From Thermodesulfobacteriota bacterium (GTDB lineage Bacteria; Desulfobacterota; Desulfobacteria; Desulfobacterales; JAUWMJ01), in assembly GCA_034189135.1 (NCBI GenBank), contig JAXHVO010000028.1, forward strand, positions 1-46,932: 46,932 nt of DNA, written 5' to 3'. Shown piece after piece: positions 15,568 through 24,410 of this stretch. Each line of letters opens with the position of its first letter. Within the stretch, counting starts at the first letter, position 1. The notes beneath the pieces were generated by a model. It did not search any database, was not told where the DNA came from, and was given only the letters and a program-made list of their open reading frames with translations. Made by a program: the position numbers and the translations under genes.

Positions 15568-16254
15568 TCAGACAAGAATCTGCATACCCATATAATAAAT
15601 AAGCGGGATAAATACAGCTGGCAGCATATTGCCCACTTTAATTTTATGCCCTCCCAGCATGTTTATGCCGAGACCCACAATTAAAAGCCCACCCACAGAT
15701 GACATTTGGGATATGACTTCAGGGACCAGAAAAGGTTTTACATATGCAGCCGCGAGAGTGATGGTTCCCTGATATAAAAGCACTGAAACTGAAGAGAACA
15801 GAACCCCAATTCCCATGGTGGATGAAAATATTACCGCTGCAATGCCATCCAGAGTTGATTTTGCAAAAAGGGTGCTATGATTGCCGGTCAGACCACTTTC
15901 TAAAGAACCTACAATCGCCATTGCGCCCACACAGTAGAGCAAAGATGTGGTCACAAATCCTTCTGCAAAGCCTCCTTCTTTTTTGGAGAATTTTTCTTCC
16001 AGCCATTCCCCTACATTTTCCAGTCTGAGTTCAATTTTACCCAGTTCTCCCACAAGGCTGCCAAGGGCAAGAGAGATAAGTATCAGAATAAAATCATCAC
16101 ATTTAAAAGCGCTTTTCAAACCGATGAGGATCACACCCAGACTGATGGCCTGTATGATGGTTTGGTTATATTTTTCAGATATTTTGCCGCGGAAAACAAG
16201 TCCAACAAGGCTTCCTGCAATAATTGCTGCCACATTTGCTAAAGTACCTAACAC
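15568..16254 (-). CDS. DUF554 family membrane protein
   Basis: This 228-residue inner-membrane protein is typical of DUF554 (YqgA/YdfK group). It opens LGTLANVAAIIAGSLVGLVF, has GVILIGLKSAF and LALGSLVGELGKIE, and later FAKSTLDGIAAVIFSSTMGIGVLFSS and GGLLIVGLGINMLG. Seven or so hydrophobic segments are visible. It may be a transporter, but the substrate is not known. The start is a GTG with AAGGAG six bases upstream (minus strand), which is convincing. It is convergent with the NYN gene. Confidence 0.92.
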   Translation of the reverse strand: MLGTLANVAAIIAGSLVGLVFRGKISEKYNQTIIQAISLGVILIGLKSAFKCDDFILILISLALGSLVGELGKIELRLENVGEWLEEKFSKKEGGFAEGFVTTSLLYCVGAMAIVGSLESGLTGNHSTLFAKSTLDGIAAVIFSSTMGIGVLFSSVSVLLYQGTITLAAAYVKPFLVPEVISQMSSVGGLLIVGLGINMLGGHKIKVGNMLPAVFIPLIYYMGMQILV

Positions 16255-16335
16255 GGGAGACTCCTTTTTTTTGGTTTTGATGGATACATATAGATCATCA
16301 TATTAGCAAGATTTTTTTATGGATTGTAATATTAT

Positions 16336-16678
16336 AACTCAAGTTTCGCACCCCTTATCAATGGTGGAGCCGGGATTGTTAAAGCGCCGATTGGTGTTAA
16401 GGGTGTGAATCGAGACAGTTATATTATTTTCTTCCAGGGGATATGAATTGAATCGGTTGCAGGGTGTCCGGATATTTGGAATAAAGTCTATCCGTTGCTA
16501 AACCATATAAAAGGGATGGTCTATTCCAAATATCCGGACACTGCGAAAAAGGTAGAACAGATGACCCACATATCCCCTTACAGAAAAAAATATAACCGTT
16601 TCGATTCACATCTGATTTTATATGTTACCTGTCGTCAGGGCATTGCTTTCCGCCAAACTGGGGTGCGAAACTTGAGTT
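16336..16678. mobile_element. 343-bp foldback (MITE-like) element
   Basis: The ends are perfect 19-bp inverted copies: AACTCAAGTTTCGCACCCC (16336-16354) and its complement at 16660-16678. Further pairs lie inside: GTGAATCGA-type arms with GGGGATATG (about 16406-16446 and 16569-16610, a few mismatches), and a perfect 20-bp pair beginning GTGTCCGGATATTTGG at about 16468 and ending CCGGACAC at about 16542. Segments between the paired arms do not match. No transposase is encoded and no target duplication was seen. It probably moved with an insertion sequence that has similar ends. Confidence 0.75.
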
Positions 16679-16946
16679 TTAATTTTTTGCAGAAAAAGGT
16701 GGATTTAATATGGCAGAGCTTGAGGGATATTTGTTTATAAGTTGATCGTGCACATAAACTGTGGTATCTGGCAGAACAGTAACTGATAAACCGAGAGCCC
16801 CGTTCCGAAAGCGCTTCGGGTCTCTGAGGAAAACCACATTAGTATTGTCATGGTAAATCACCATGAACTTCCTGGGCTTCAGATTTTCAAAGACAGAGAA
16901 TAATATCACCCAACCAGACCATTGGAGACAGGTTTAGGAGATAATA
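16679..16946. other. Gene-poor stretch before the DUF3795 gene
   Basis: It begins just outside the foldback element. GTTTATAAGTTGA at about 16733 recalls the start of the 190-bp repeat, but the match stops there. CCGAA/TTCGG forms a short hairpin at about 16806-16820. A 76-codon minus-strand frame (16679-16909) would need a GTG start and has no recognised feature. Confidence 0.35.
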
Positions 16947-17306
16947 ATGCTTGCTTATTGTGGATTGAAATGTCTTGAATGTCCTGTATTTCGTGCAACA
17001 AAAACCAACGATGAAAAACTCAGAATTGAGACTGCCAAAAATTGGAGTGAATATTTCGAAAAGGGAGTTAAGCCAGAGGAACTTTACTGTGATGGATGCC
17101 AAACTTTAAACAGACGAATATTTAGTTGGTGTAAAAAATGTCCTGTAAGGCTCTGTGCCGGGAGACGTCGAATACAAAATTGTGGCTTTTGTGATGCCTA
17201 TCCTTGCAAGGATATTATGGAAATTCATAAGATTAACCCTCAAGCAAAACAGGAGATAGAAAATATTTTTAAGGAAGAGAAAAGAACAGGTGGCTTAAAA
17301 CACTGA
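16947..17306 (+). CDS. DUF3795 cysteine-rich protein
   Basis: This 119-residue protein starts MLAYCGLKCLECPVFRAT, the DUF3795 hallmark. It continues with YCDGCQ, WCKKCPVRLC and NCGFCDAYPCKDI, giving at least ten cysteines in pairs. They likely bind zinc or an iron-sulfur cluster. Function is unknown in the family, which is frequent in anaerobes. AGGAGAT precedes the ATG by six bases, so the start is secure. Confidence 0.88.
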   Translation: MLAYCGLKCLECPVFRATKTNDEKLRIETAKNWSEYFEKGVKPEELYCDGCQTLNRRIFSWCKKCPVRLCAGRRRIQNCGFCDAYPCKDIMEIHKINPQAKQEIENIFKEEKRTGGLKH

Positions 17307-17387
17307 TCAGGGTTTGCCTTATTTACTAATAAAGAGAAGACATATGATCTGAAAGGATAAAAAGCGAATACAAAGGAGAAGATACTC

Positions 17388-17729
17388 ATGGAAAGCCAAA
17401 TGGAAGTGAATGAAGAAAGACTAAAATATCTTGAAAAAATAAATCAAGAACTACCGGACTTGATGATTCACGAATCTGCCAAATGGGATGAGGTGTATAA
17501 GGACGGGGCGCTCAGTACTAAGGTCAAACGGCTAATGGCGTTAGGAATAGCACTCAGGGCACGATGCGTTCATTGTATTGTCGCCCAAACCATGAGGGCC
17601 TTAGACGTTGGAGCCACTAAGGAAGAGATATTGGAAACGATTTCCGTTAATATGGCAATGAGCGGCACTACCGGAATAGCTGAATCTCTGAGGGTTTTGA
17701 AGTTACTGGATGAATTAGGAAAGCTCTAA
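17388..17729 (+). CDS. AhpD-like / carboxymuconolactone decarboxylase-family protein
   Basis: This 113-residue all-helical protein has the family core KRLMALGIALRARCVHCIVAQTMRALDVGATKEEILETI. The CVHC pair with nearby His is the redox-active CxxC seen in AhpD-type alkyl hydroperoxidases and related thiol-disulfide proteins. AAAGGAGA stands before the ATG. The protein probably handles peroxides or other thiol chemistry. The gene lies 80 bp after DUF3795 in the same direction. In some relatives the first Cys is replaced by selenocysteine, but here both codons are normal Cys. Confidence 0.88.
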   Translation: MESQMEVNEERLKYLEKINQELPDLMIHESAKWDEVYKDGALSTKVKRLMALGIALRARCVHCIVAQTMRALDVGATKEEILETISVNMAMSGTTGIAESLRVLKLLDELGKL

Positions 17730-17942
17730 TTAAGCCGGTGACTTGGATAAAGGGTAAAAGGCAAAAAAGAATCGCTGCACCTGTCAGGTCAGATATCAGC
17801 TATGGTCAAACCGCTTTGACAGAAAGCTGCAATTTGAAAATTTGTTCATTTAATAAAGCCAGTGGTTGACCTGGTTGTCCCTGACTTCAGCGGTAGCTTT
17901 CTACAATGAATAGTTGCCGATTGGTAATTTGCCAAATTGTAA

Positions 17943-19400
17943 GTGGATGATTGCATCATGGCTTCAAAAACCGTTTTCACCCGGAAACTGCATACTCCTC
18001 ACCAGAGCGAAAGCTTTACCAAATATTTGCCTCTCAATCGTGAACAGGTCAGGGAAATAAGAAGTGCGGTAAAAGAAATCTTTGATGCATTTGGCGGGAA
18101 AGACCTTATCAAGTCAAGCGGGAATGTGTATATCAAGCCCAATGGGATTGATGCCAAGCCATACTGTTATACACGACCGGAATTGATAAGGGCGGTGATC
18201 GAGTACTGGTATGACGCAGGGGCCGGGAAGGTATATCTCCTGGAAAATTCAACCCAGGCCAATTATACCCGCATTGTATTTAAAAGCAACGGATACAAAA
18301 AAGTCTGCACCGATACCGCTGCCATTCCCATTTATCTGGATGAGGAGCAGACCATCACCTATCCATTCACCGGTAAAAAATCAATGGCTGACGGCGATGC
18401 AGATGGATATGACCTGACCACTTTTGAAATGCCGGTAACGGTGGTTAAAAAATTAATCGAAAAAAGTGATGAAAACCTCTATATCAACCTACCCAAACTA
18501 AAAACCCATTCTATGACAGGGGTGACCCTGGGAATAAAAAACCAGTGGGGTTTTCCCGCCCACCAAAGCAGAGGGCTCGACCATAACTACCATCTGCATG
18601 GTAAATTGATTGACATGCTTTCTTATATCAAACCGGATGTGACGCTCATCGAAGGTGTTGAGGGGAGTATTTATGGCCATTATCCGGCTCTTAATCTGGC
18701 TGATGAATGTATCAAACCGTTTGGCTTACTTATCGGCAGTAAAAATGTGGTTGCCGCAGATCTGGTTGGAGCTAAACTATTCGGTCTTGAGAAGGAGGAC
18801 GTTCCGCACTTGCAGATGGCCATCGATCGAGGGTTTGGTGGAGATATCCGCACCCTTCAGGATATCGATATGGCAGGCGACATCACCCACCTTGATTCGG
18901 TCGATTTGATTGGTGATATGCCCGAAGCAGGATCATACCCGACAGATCTATTTGATTCCTTTCCGGGTGATGTGACTATTATTCAGGGAAAGGAGCTGGC
19001 CTGCAAGGAGGGGTGTGTGAACAATCCATTAACATTATTACAGGTGCTGTACAACGATTATAATGGCAGGGGCGGCTGGACGCTTTTGATGGGTAAGGGA
19101 TTCGATAAAGAGGAAATTCTTAAGCTGGAAGGGAAGGTACTCATTGCGGGACACTGTGCGATTGAAGAGGTGTCTTCGATTTTGATTAAAAAATTAACAA
19201 GAAAGAATGTCTATCTCAGTGGAGAGTGCAATGACCTTTGTTCCACAGCAGAGGCAATGTTTCACCTGATGAAGGTGAACCCGATAGATCTTATTCCCCT
19301 GAGTTCTATAGCGGCATTGGTTGCCTTAATAACGGCCAAATTAAAAGGATCTCACTCAAGGGTTCCCAGTCCTTGGTCGCATATACTGAAAGGGGTATAG
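17943..19400 (+). CDS. DUF362 domain protein
   Basis: The protein has 485 residues from a GTG at 17943, or 480 from the ATG at 17958; neither has a clear ribosome site. The DUF362 core is clear: VYIKPNGIDAKPYCYTRPEL, AVIEYWYDAGAGKVYLLENS, then LYINLPKLKTHSMTGVTLGIKNQWG and PDVTLIEGVEGSIYGHYP. The C-terminal third is separate and contains several cysteines (LACKEGCVNN, CNDLCSTAEA) but no ferredoxin motif. Its function is unknown. Related proteins sit next to reductases and corrinoid enzymes in anaerobes. Confidence 0.85.
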   Translation: MDDCIMASKTVFTRKLHTPHQSESFTKYLPLNREQVREIRSAVKEIFDAFGGKDLIKSSGNVYIKPNGIDAKPYCYTRPELIRAVIEYWYDAGAGKVYLLENSTQANYTRIVFKSNGYKKVCTDTAAIPIYLDEEQTITYPFTGKKSMADGDADGYDLTTFEMPVTVVKKLIEKSDENLYINLPKLKTHSMTGVTLGIKNQWGFPAHQSRGLDHNYHLHGKLIDMLSYIKPDVTLIEGVEGSIYGHYPALNLADECIKPFGLLIGSKNVVAADLVGAKLFGLEKEDVPHLQMAIDRGFGGDIRTLQDIDMAGDITHLDSVDLIGDMPEAGSYPTDLFDSFPGDVTIIQGKELACKEGCVNNPLTLLQVLYNDYNGRGGWTLLMGKGFDKEEILKLEGKVLIAGHCAIEEVSSILIKKLTRKNVYLSGECNDLCSTAEAMFHLMKVNPIDLIPLSSIAALVALITAKLKGSHSRVPSPWSHILKGV

Positions 19401-19446
19401 ACAACTGGTGAAGAGCAATAAACGTATTGCCGATCTTGATGGGAGT

Positions 19447-19463
19447 TGCCGTGATTAACGGCA
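19447..19463. repeat. Short perfect hairpin after the DUF362 gene
   Basis: TGCCGT (19447-19452) and ACGGCA (19458-19463) form a 6-bp stem with the 5-nt loop GATTA. No T run follows, so it is not a clear terminator. Confidence 0.3.
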
Positions 19464-19561
19464 TGAATTGATTCGGTTTGATATTGGGCATCATTGTTGA
19501 CAGAAGAAATTCGATGATTAATCTGACTTAAGCAGCCCCCCGAAAAAAGAAAGGGCGCAAA

Positions 19562-20746
19562 ATGATAACCAAACAGGAGTATCTCGAAAGAGTCAAAAGA
19601 TTACAAAACCGGGTAAAGGGGAAAGACCTGGGCGCCTTTTTGGTGACCGCTCAAGACAGCATATACTATCTTACAGGGGTGACCTACGTTCCTTTGGAGC
19701 GCCCATTTTTTATGATCGTGTATCCTGATGATGACTCAATATTGCTGTCCCCGGCCTTGGATCAGGAACATTTGAGAACAGCAACAGATGTAGAAACTGT
19801 CCGCCGGTATTGGGATTACCCTTCCCCTTCAGGCCAAGGATGGCCGGAAAGGCTGCATGATCTTCTCGCCGGAGTCAACCGACTTGGGGTGGAGCCCAGC
19901 CTTCCCCAGGAAATTGCCATGCAGCTTGGTCCTTACAACCCGGTGGTGTACCCCTTGGTTGAAACCATGCGATTGGTGAAATCTCCGGATGAAGTGAAGA
20001 TGCTCCGCCAGGCTGCTCATTTTGCCAAAAAAGGAATGGAAGCCATCATCAAGGCATCATATAAAGGTGTTTCTGAAATCGAGATTTTTTCTCTGGGGCG
20101 ATCGGTCCAGATGGCGATCATTAAAACCACCGAATTTGATCCGTTGAATACCAGCGTGCTCACTGCCGCCTGGCCGGCCAGGTTGGGACTGCAGCCCCAC
20201 GGGGTTCCGCTGATTGGCGATCGCCTGCATGAAGGCCCTCATATTGCCTTAAGTTTTATGCGCGTGAATGGATACGGGGCTGAATGTGAAAGAACTTATT
20301 TTGTGGCTCGGCCCACCAATGAAATGAAGAAAATGTTTAAAACCATGCAGGAAGCCAGGCAGCGTGGTTTCCAGCTGATAAAACCCGGTGTATCTTGTGC
20401 CGAAATTGATCGGGCGGCCAATGGGTTTCTGCGTCAGGAAGGTCTGGGTGATTATTTGCTGCACCGCACCGGCCATGGATTTGGACTGGGAAATCATGAA
20501 GGGCCATGGGTGGCAGAAGGCAGCGAGGATATTTTAACGGAAAATATGCTCATCAGCATGGAACCCGGCATTTATGTACCGGATTTGGGCGCTTTTCGCC
20601 ATTCAGATACTTTGCTGGTTACTGAAGACGGATATGAAAATTTAACTCCTTATCCTGATGATTTAGATTCATTGACAATACGAAAATCAAAGCTCTTTAA
20701 CCGGCTTCGTGGATCTCTGGTTCGGCGAGCAGTGGGTGTCACCTAG
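19562..20746 (+). CDS. M24-family (creatinase/Xaa-Pro peptidase-like) protein with altered metal sites
   Basis: This 394-residue protein has the two-part M24B layout: an N-terminal creatinase domain (about 1-135: LGAFLVTAQDSIYYLTGV) and a pita-bread C-terminal domain. HRTGHGFGLGNHEGPW and SMEPGIYV keep the family His and Glu. The two usual Asp ligands are replaced (LSFMRVNGYGAECERTYF has Ser and Glu there), and the last Glu is Ser in FRHSDTLLV. Loss of metal ligands is known for creatinase, which is metal-independent. This is thus more likely a creatinase-type amidinohydrolase or related enzyme than a peptidase. Confidence 0.85.
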   Translation: MITKQEYLERVKRLQNRVKGKDLGAFLVTAQDSIYYLTGVTYVPLERPFFMIVYPDDDSILLSPALDQEHLRTATDVETVRRYWDYPSPSGQGWPERLHDLLAGVNRLGVEPSLPQEIAMQLGPYNPVVYPLVETMRLVKSPDEVKMLRQAAHFAKKGMEAIIKASYKGVSEIEIFSLGRSVQMAIIKTTEFDPLNTSVLTAAWPARLGLQPHGVPLIGDRLHEGPHIALSFMRVNGYGAECERTYFVARPTNEMKKMFKTMQEARQRGFQLIKPGVSCAEIDRAANGFLRQEGLGDYLLHRTGHGFGLGNHEGPWVAEGSEDILTENMLISMEPGIYVPDLGAFRHSDTLLVTEDGYENLTPYPDDLDSLTIRKSKLFNRLRGSLVRRAVGVT

Positions 20747-20797
20747 TCCGTGTGAAAAAACGCATGCCCAGTTGGCATGAAAATTTATGATAACTAC

Positions 20798-20836
20798 TAT
20801 AGAATCAATATTGAGATACCTATGGGTCTGATAAAA
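20798..20836 (+). repeat. Half copy of the 190-bp leader repeat
   Basis: TAGAATCAATATTGAGATACC followed by TATGGGTCTGATAAAAAT matches the middle of leader copies A, C and D, including the conserved ATG. Upstream and downstream parts are not conserved. Here the ATG starts a complete 31-residue frame. Confidence 0.7.
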
Positions 20837-20917
20837 ATATTAATCTATCTTGCAATTCTGGTCGGTTTTATCGTATTTTTTGCTGTGTTAATAAATTTTG
20901 CGGTACGGTTTTTTTAA
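20822..20917 (+). CDS. Predicted 31-residue single-helix membrane peptide
   Basis: The frame starts at the ATG inside the half-repeat with MGLIKI, like the MGxIKI of the other copies, and continues into one long hydrophobic helix ending in FAVRFF before TAA. It is too short for standard gene finding. Remnants of its tail occur at 15500-15540 and 24893-24916, which argues that this is a repeated small gene. The ribosome site is poor (TTGAGATACC), and expression is unproven. Confidence 0.4.
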   Translation: MGLIKILIYLAILVGFIVFFAVLINFAVRFF

Positions 20918-20983
20918 ATAAAGAAAAATGCGGAACAGCTTGAAGGATTAGCAGATCAGAAGCAGGAAACAGGAGATATTGAA

Positions 20984-21871
20984 ATGAAGAATAAAAAAAT
21001 TGGTTGGATTGGCACCGGGATTATGGGCAAACCCATGGCCATGCATTTGTTAAATGCCGGGTATACGGTCAATGTGAACAACCGCACCAAAACCAAGGCA
21101 CAAGAGTTAATCGACCAGGGCGCTACGTGGTATGATACCCCTGCGGAATTGACGAAAAATTCCGATATGGTGGTGACCATAATAGGATACCCTAAAGATG
21201 TGGAACAGGTTTATTTCGGAGCGGGTGGTATTTTCCAGGGAATGAAACCAAATACCATCTTGATTGATATGACCACCACCAAACCCAGTTTGGCAGTAAA
21301 CATATATGAACAGGCAACAAGGGCAGGGGCTGATTTTATTGATGCGCCTGTGTCCGGAGGCGAAATCGGAGCCATAAACGGGACCTTGTCAATTATGATC
21401 GGCGGAGACAAAAAAACAGTCGATATGATCATGCCTGTTTTTGAGACGTTTGGTAAAAACATGGTTTATCAAGGTGCAGCAGGTTCGGGACAGCATACCA
21501 AAATGTGTAATCAGATTACCATTGCCGGGACGATGATCGGGATTTGTGAAAGCTTGATTTATGGATATAAAGCAGGGTTGGACTTAACCACCATGTTAGG
21601 TTCTATAAGTAAGGGTGCTGCCGGATGCTGGGGCCTGGATGTTTTAGCGCCTAAAATTGTAGCGAGCGATTACGCTCCCGGTTTTATGGTGGATCATTTT
21701 GTTAAAGACTTAGGTATTGCGCTTGAAGAAGCGGAAGCGATGGATTTATCGCTTCCCGGACTGGCTCTGGTCAGACAACTTTACCTTTCGCTAAAGGCTC
21801 AAGGCAAAGGCACATATGGTACCCAGGCGCTGTATCTGGTTTTGGAAAGACTTTCATCTATAGATAAATAG
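20984..21871 (+). CDS. 3-hydroxyisobutyrate dehydrogenase-like NAD(P) oxidoreductase
   Basis: This 295-residue beta-hydroxyacid dehydrogenase has the dinucleotide fold start KIGWIGTGIMGKPMAMHL and the substrate motif DAPVSGGEIGA. The catalytic Lys is in GSGQHTKMCNQ. The second basic residue after the first strand (NNRTKTKA) suggests NADP rather than NAD. The family reduces or oxidises 3-hydroxy acids such as 3-hydroxyisobutyrate and tartronate semialdehyde; which one cannot be told. AGGAGAT precedes the ATG. Confidence 0.92.
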   Translation: MKNKKIGWIGTGIMGKPMAMHLLNAGYTVNVNNRTKTKAQELIDQGATWYDTPAELTKNSDMVVTIIGYPKDVEQVYFGAGGIFQGMKPNTILIDMTTTKPSLAVNIYEQATRAGADFIDAPVSGGEIGAINGTLSIMIGGDKKTVDMIMPVFETFGKNMVYQGAAGSGQHTKMCNQITIAGTMIGICESLIYGYKAGLDLTTMLGSISKGAAGCWGLDVLAPKIVASDYAPGFMVDHFVKDLGIALEEAEAMDLSLPGLALVRQLYLSLKAQGKGTYGTQALYLVLERLSSIDK

Positions 21872-21978
21872 CTTGCTGGATGTGATCATGTCAGGATCAC
21901 CCCGCAACTAGTTGGAACAAAACAAAAAGATCGTACGGCTGATTGGCAACACTGGTGAACAGCAGCACAGGAGGCAGG

Positions 21979-22794
21979 ATGATCGATTTTCTTCAGCAGT
22001 ACAGCCCCGTCACCCAAGCGCTTATGGCCACGCTCTTTACCTGGGGCGTGACTGCGGCCGGAGCGGCGCTTGTTTTTTTCGTAAAAACGATAAGACCCAA
22101 AATCATGGATTCCATGCTCGGTTTCGCTGCCGGTGTTATGATTGCGGCAAGTTTCTGGTCATTGCTCGCACCGGGCATAGAAATGGCCCAACAGATGGGT
22201 CAAATTCCCTGGTTGTCCGCCGTTATCGGATTCATGGGCGGTGGGATATTCATGAGACTGACGGATCGATTGCTGCCACATCTTCATTTGGGTCTGGATA
22301 TAGAGCACAGTGAGGGGATAAAGACCTCCTGGCAGCGAAGCACGCTGCTGGTTCTGGCGATCACACTACATAATATCCCCGAGGGTCTTGCAGTCGGCGT
22401 TGCTTTTGGAGCTGTATCCGCCCATCTTTCTTCTGCCACCATAGGCGGCGCTCTTGCGCTGGCAATCGGAATCGGCCTGCAGAATTTTCCGGAAGGAGCT
22501 GCGGTATCGTTACCGTTAAGGAGAGAAGGAATGGGCCGGACGAAGAGCTTTGTGATGGGGCAGGCATCCGGTGTGGTTGAACCCATCGCCGGGGTGCTCG
22601 GTGCCGCATTTGTAATGTATATGCAGCATATTTTGCCCTATGCACTTTGCTTTGCCGCCGGGGCAATGATTTTTGTGGTAGTGGAAGAGTTGATCCCGGA
22701 ATCTCAGCGGAAAGAGGCAAACATTGATATGGTAACCATGGCGACCATGACGGGTTTTGCGGTGATGATGATTCTGGATGTGGCGCTGGGCTGA
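21979..22794 (+). CDS. ZIP-family metal transporter
   Basis: This 271-residue inner-membrane protein has eight hydrophobic segments. The ion-binding helices carry the family signatures HNIPEGLAVGVAFG and QNFPEGAAVSLPL, and LPHLHLG provides a His-rich loop before them. These features fit the ZupT/GufA group that imports zinc, iron or other divalent metals. AGGAGG four bases before the ATG at 21979 fixes the start; an upstream TTG at 21943 is less likely. It follows the dehydrogenase by about 110 bp. Confidence 0.93.
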   Translation: MIDFLQQYSPVTQALMATLFTWGVTAAGAALVFFVKTIRPKIMDSMLGFAAGVMIAASFWSLLAPGIEMAQQMGQIPWLSAVIGFMGGGIFMRLTDRLLPHLHLGLDIEHSEGIKTSWQRSTLLVLAITLHNIPEGLAVGVAFGAVSAHLSSATIGGALALAIGIGLQNFPEGAAVSLPLRREGMGRTKSFVMGQASGVVEPIAGVLGAAFVMYMQHILPYALCFAAGAMIFVVVEELIPESQRKEANIDMVTMATMTGFAVMMILDVALG

Positions 22795-22909
22795 TGGATG
22801 TGAGGCTGAAGAACTGTTGAAATGAGAGGAAATAGATCGCCAATTGCTCAAACGTTGGTTTGACTCCTTACTTTTTAGATAACGGTAAACATTTTATGAT
22901 AGGAAGATT

Positions 22910-23359
22910 ATGCGTGAAGAGATTTCCAGTCAGCGAAAAGCCTTTCTGGCCAATGACTACAGTCGGGGATTCATCGAATACTGTCAGTTCAGGGCGGAAA
23001 CCATAAAGAGAGGTTATTTTCAGTCCAGAGTCAGGATTAAAGAGCATCACCGGCAGCAGGACGGTTTTATTCATGCAGGTGTGATGGCCACAATGGCCGA
23101 TCACACGGCCGGGTACTCTGCATTTACCCTGGTGGAAGATAATTTTCAAATCCTGACGATTGAGTTTAAAATAAACTTTCTAAGACCGGCCTTTGGAGAC
23201 GCCCTGGTCTGTCGTTCCAGGGTAATAAGAGAGGGGCGCCAGATCAAAATAGCGGAATCAGAGGTATTTGATATCAGGGGTGAAGAGGAGACGCTGGCCG
23301 CCAAAGCGATGGTCACCCTCATGGCGGTGAACCAAGATAAGCTTGTCCAAAAGAGATGA
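22910..23359 (+). CDS. PaaI-family (hotdog) thioesterase
   Basis: This 149-residue protein has the hotdog core QQDGFIHAGVMATMADHTAGYSA with the Asp/His/Gly pattern of PaaI-type acyl-CoA thioesterases, then ILTIEFKINFLRPAFGDALVCRSRVIREGRQI and a closing strand. Such enzymes release CoA from phenylacetyl-CoA or medium-chain acyl-CoA. The substrate here is unknown. It may clean up dead-end CoA esters in the same organism that runs the beta-oxidation pair at 39006. Confidence 0.9.
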   Translation: MREEISSQRKAFLANDYSRGFIEYCQFRAETIKRGYFQSRVRIKEHHRQQDGFIHAGVMATMADHTAGYSAFTLVEDNFQILTIEFKINFLRPAFGDALVCRSRVIREGRQIKIAESEVFDIRGEEETLAAKAMVTLMAVNQDKLVQKR

Positions 23360-23458
23360 CAAAATCTATCCTGCAACCATTTTGCAACGGTTCCGATCCA
23401 TGTTGGGATTGTCAAGGCAGACCGATAACCAAAAACGGTTCATCAATGGAGAATTAAT

Positions 23459-24334
23459 ATGCGTTTAGCCACCATCGGGTATGAGGGGGAAGAGCATCTC
23501 GCCATTTGCCAACAATCTGGATTCTTTCGCATCAAAGATGTGAATAAAGTGTTTCAAAGTCAATGGCCGGATTCCATGGAAGTACTGATTAAAACAGAGC
23601 AACTCCTTAAATTAAACGACTGGTATGGGCAGGAGGGCAGGCGCGAAACAGCTAAAATGCAACATCTTTTTATAGACGACAAAGAATGCTCCTATGAGCC
23701 TCTTTACCGGCACCCTTCCAAAATATGGGGCATCGGGCTGAACTACAGCGCGCATGCAAAAGACCTTTCCGAAAAGCCCCCCACCTCTGCTCCGGCCAGC
23801 TTCATGAAACCCGATACCACCATTATCGGATACGGAAATGAGATAAACATACCACGGCTTTCTAAAAGAACAACGGCCGAAGCCGAACTGGGCATCATTA
23901 TCGGCAAACACTGCAAAGATGTTCCCCGGAACCAATGGCATGAGGTAATCGCCGGATTCACCACCATCCTGGACATGACGGCAGAGGATATTCTGGTACA
24001 GAATCCAAGATTTTTAACCATGAGTAAAAGTTTTGACACCTTTTTCTCGTTGGGCCCGCAGCTGTTGACACCGGATGAGGTCGACGATGTTTCCGGTCTG
24101 AAAGTATCCACGGTGATTAACCAAACGGTGCATGCTGAAAATACGGTGGACCACATGACGTTTACGCCCGACGTGCTCGTGTCCTATCATTCCAGGGTGA
24201 TGACGCTTTTGCCGGGGGATATCATATCCACAGGCACGCCGGGAGCCGTTCATATCCGCCATGGGGATATCGTCCAATGCCGGATTTCAGGCTTTGAAAC
24301 TCTGGAAAATCCGGTGATCGATTTAAAACAATAA
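23459..24334 (+). CDS. Fumarylacetoacetate hydrolase (FAH)-family enzyme
   Basis: This 291-residue protein has an N-terminal cap region and the FAH domain from about residue 85: IWGIGLNYSAHAKDL, FMKPDTTIIGYGNEI, AEAELGIIIGKHCKDV, AGFTTILDMTAEDI and LPGDIISTGTPGAV. The metal site residues (the acidic pair in EAELG and the Asp in DMTAED) are present. FAH-family enzymes hydrolyse, decarboxylate or isomerise C-C bonds of beta-dicarbonyl compounds in aromatic or sugar-acid breakdown. Exact substrate unknown. Confidence 0.9.
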   Translation: MRLATIGYEGEEHLAICQQSGFFRIKDVNKVFQSQWPDSMEVLIKTEQLLKLNDWYGQEGRRETAKMQHLFIDDKECSYEPLYRHPSKIWGIGLNYSAHAKDLSEKPPTSAPASFMKPDTTIIGYGNEINIPRLSKRTTAEAELGIIIGKHCKDVPRNQWHEVIAGFTTILDMTAEDILVQNPRFLTMSKSFDTFFSLGPQLLTPDEVDDVSGLKVSTVINQTVHAENTVDHMTFTPDVLVSYHSRVMTLLPGDIISTGTPGAVHIRHGDIVQCRISGFETLENPVIDLKQ

Positions 24335-24410
24335 AAGAAGGGAAAATGGGGTCCGGAATTTTGGAAAAGTAAATTATTAATGGATGACCGATCAAAGGGG
24401 AGAGACATAA

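Noticed and set aside
16679-16909. 76-codon minus-strand frame
   Set aside because: It would need a GTG start with no ribosome site, it begins in the foldback flank, and the protein has no recognised motif.
17388-17729. AhpD-like protein as a second selenoprotein
   Set aside because: Both positions of CVHC are ordinary Cys codons and no in-frame TGA is present.
22361-22843. 160-codon minus-strand frame
   Set aside because: It is antisense to the ZIP transporter, Pro/Arg/Ser-rich as expected from a shadow, and has no family features.
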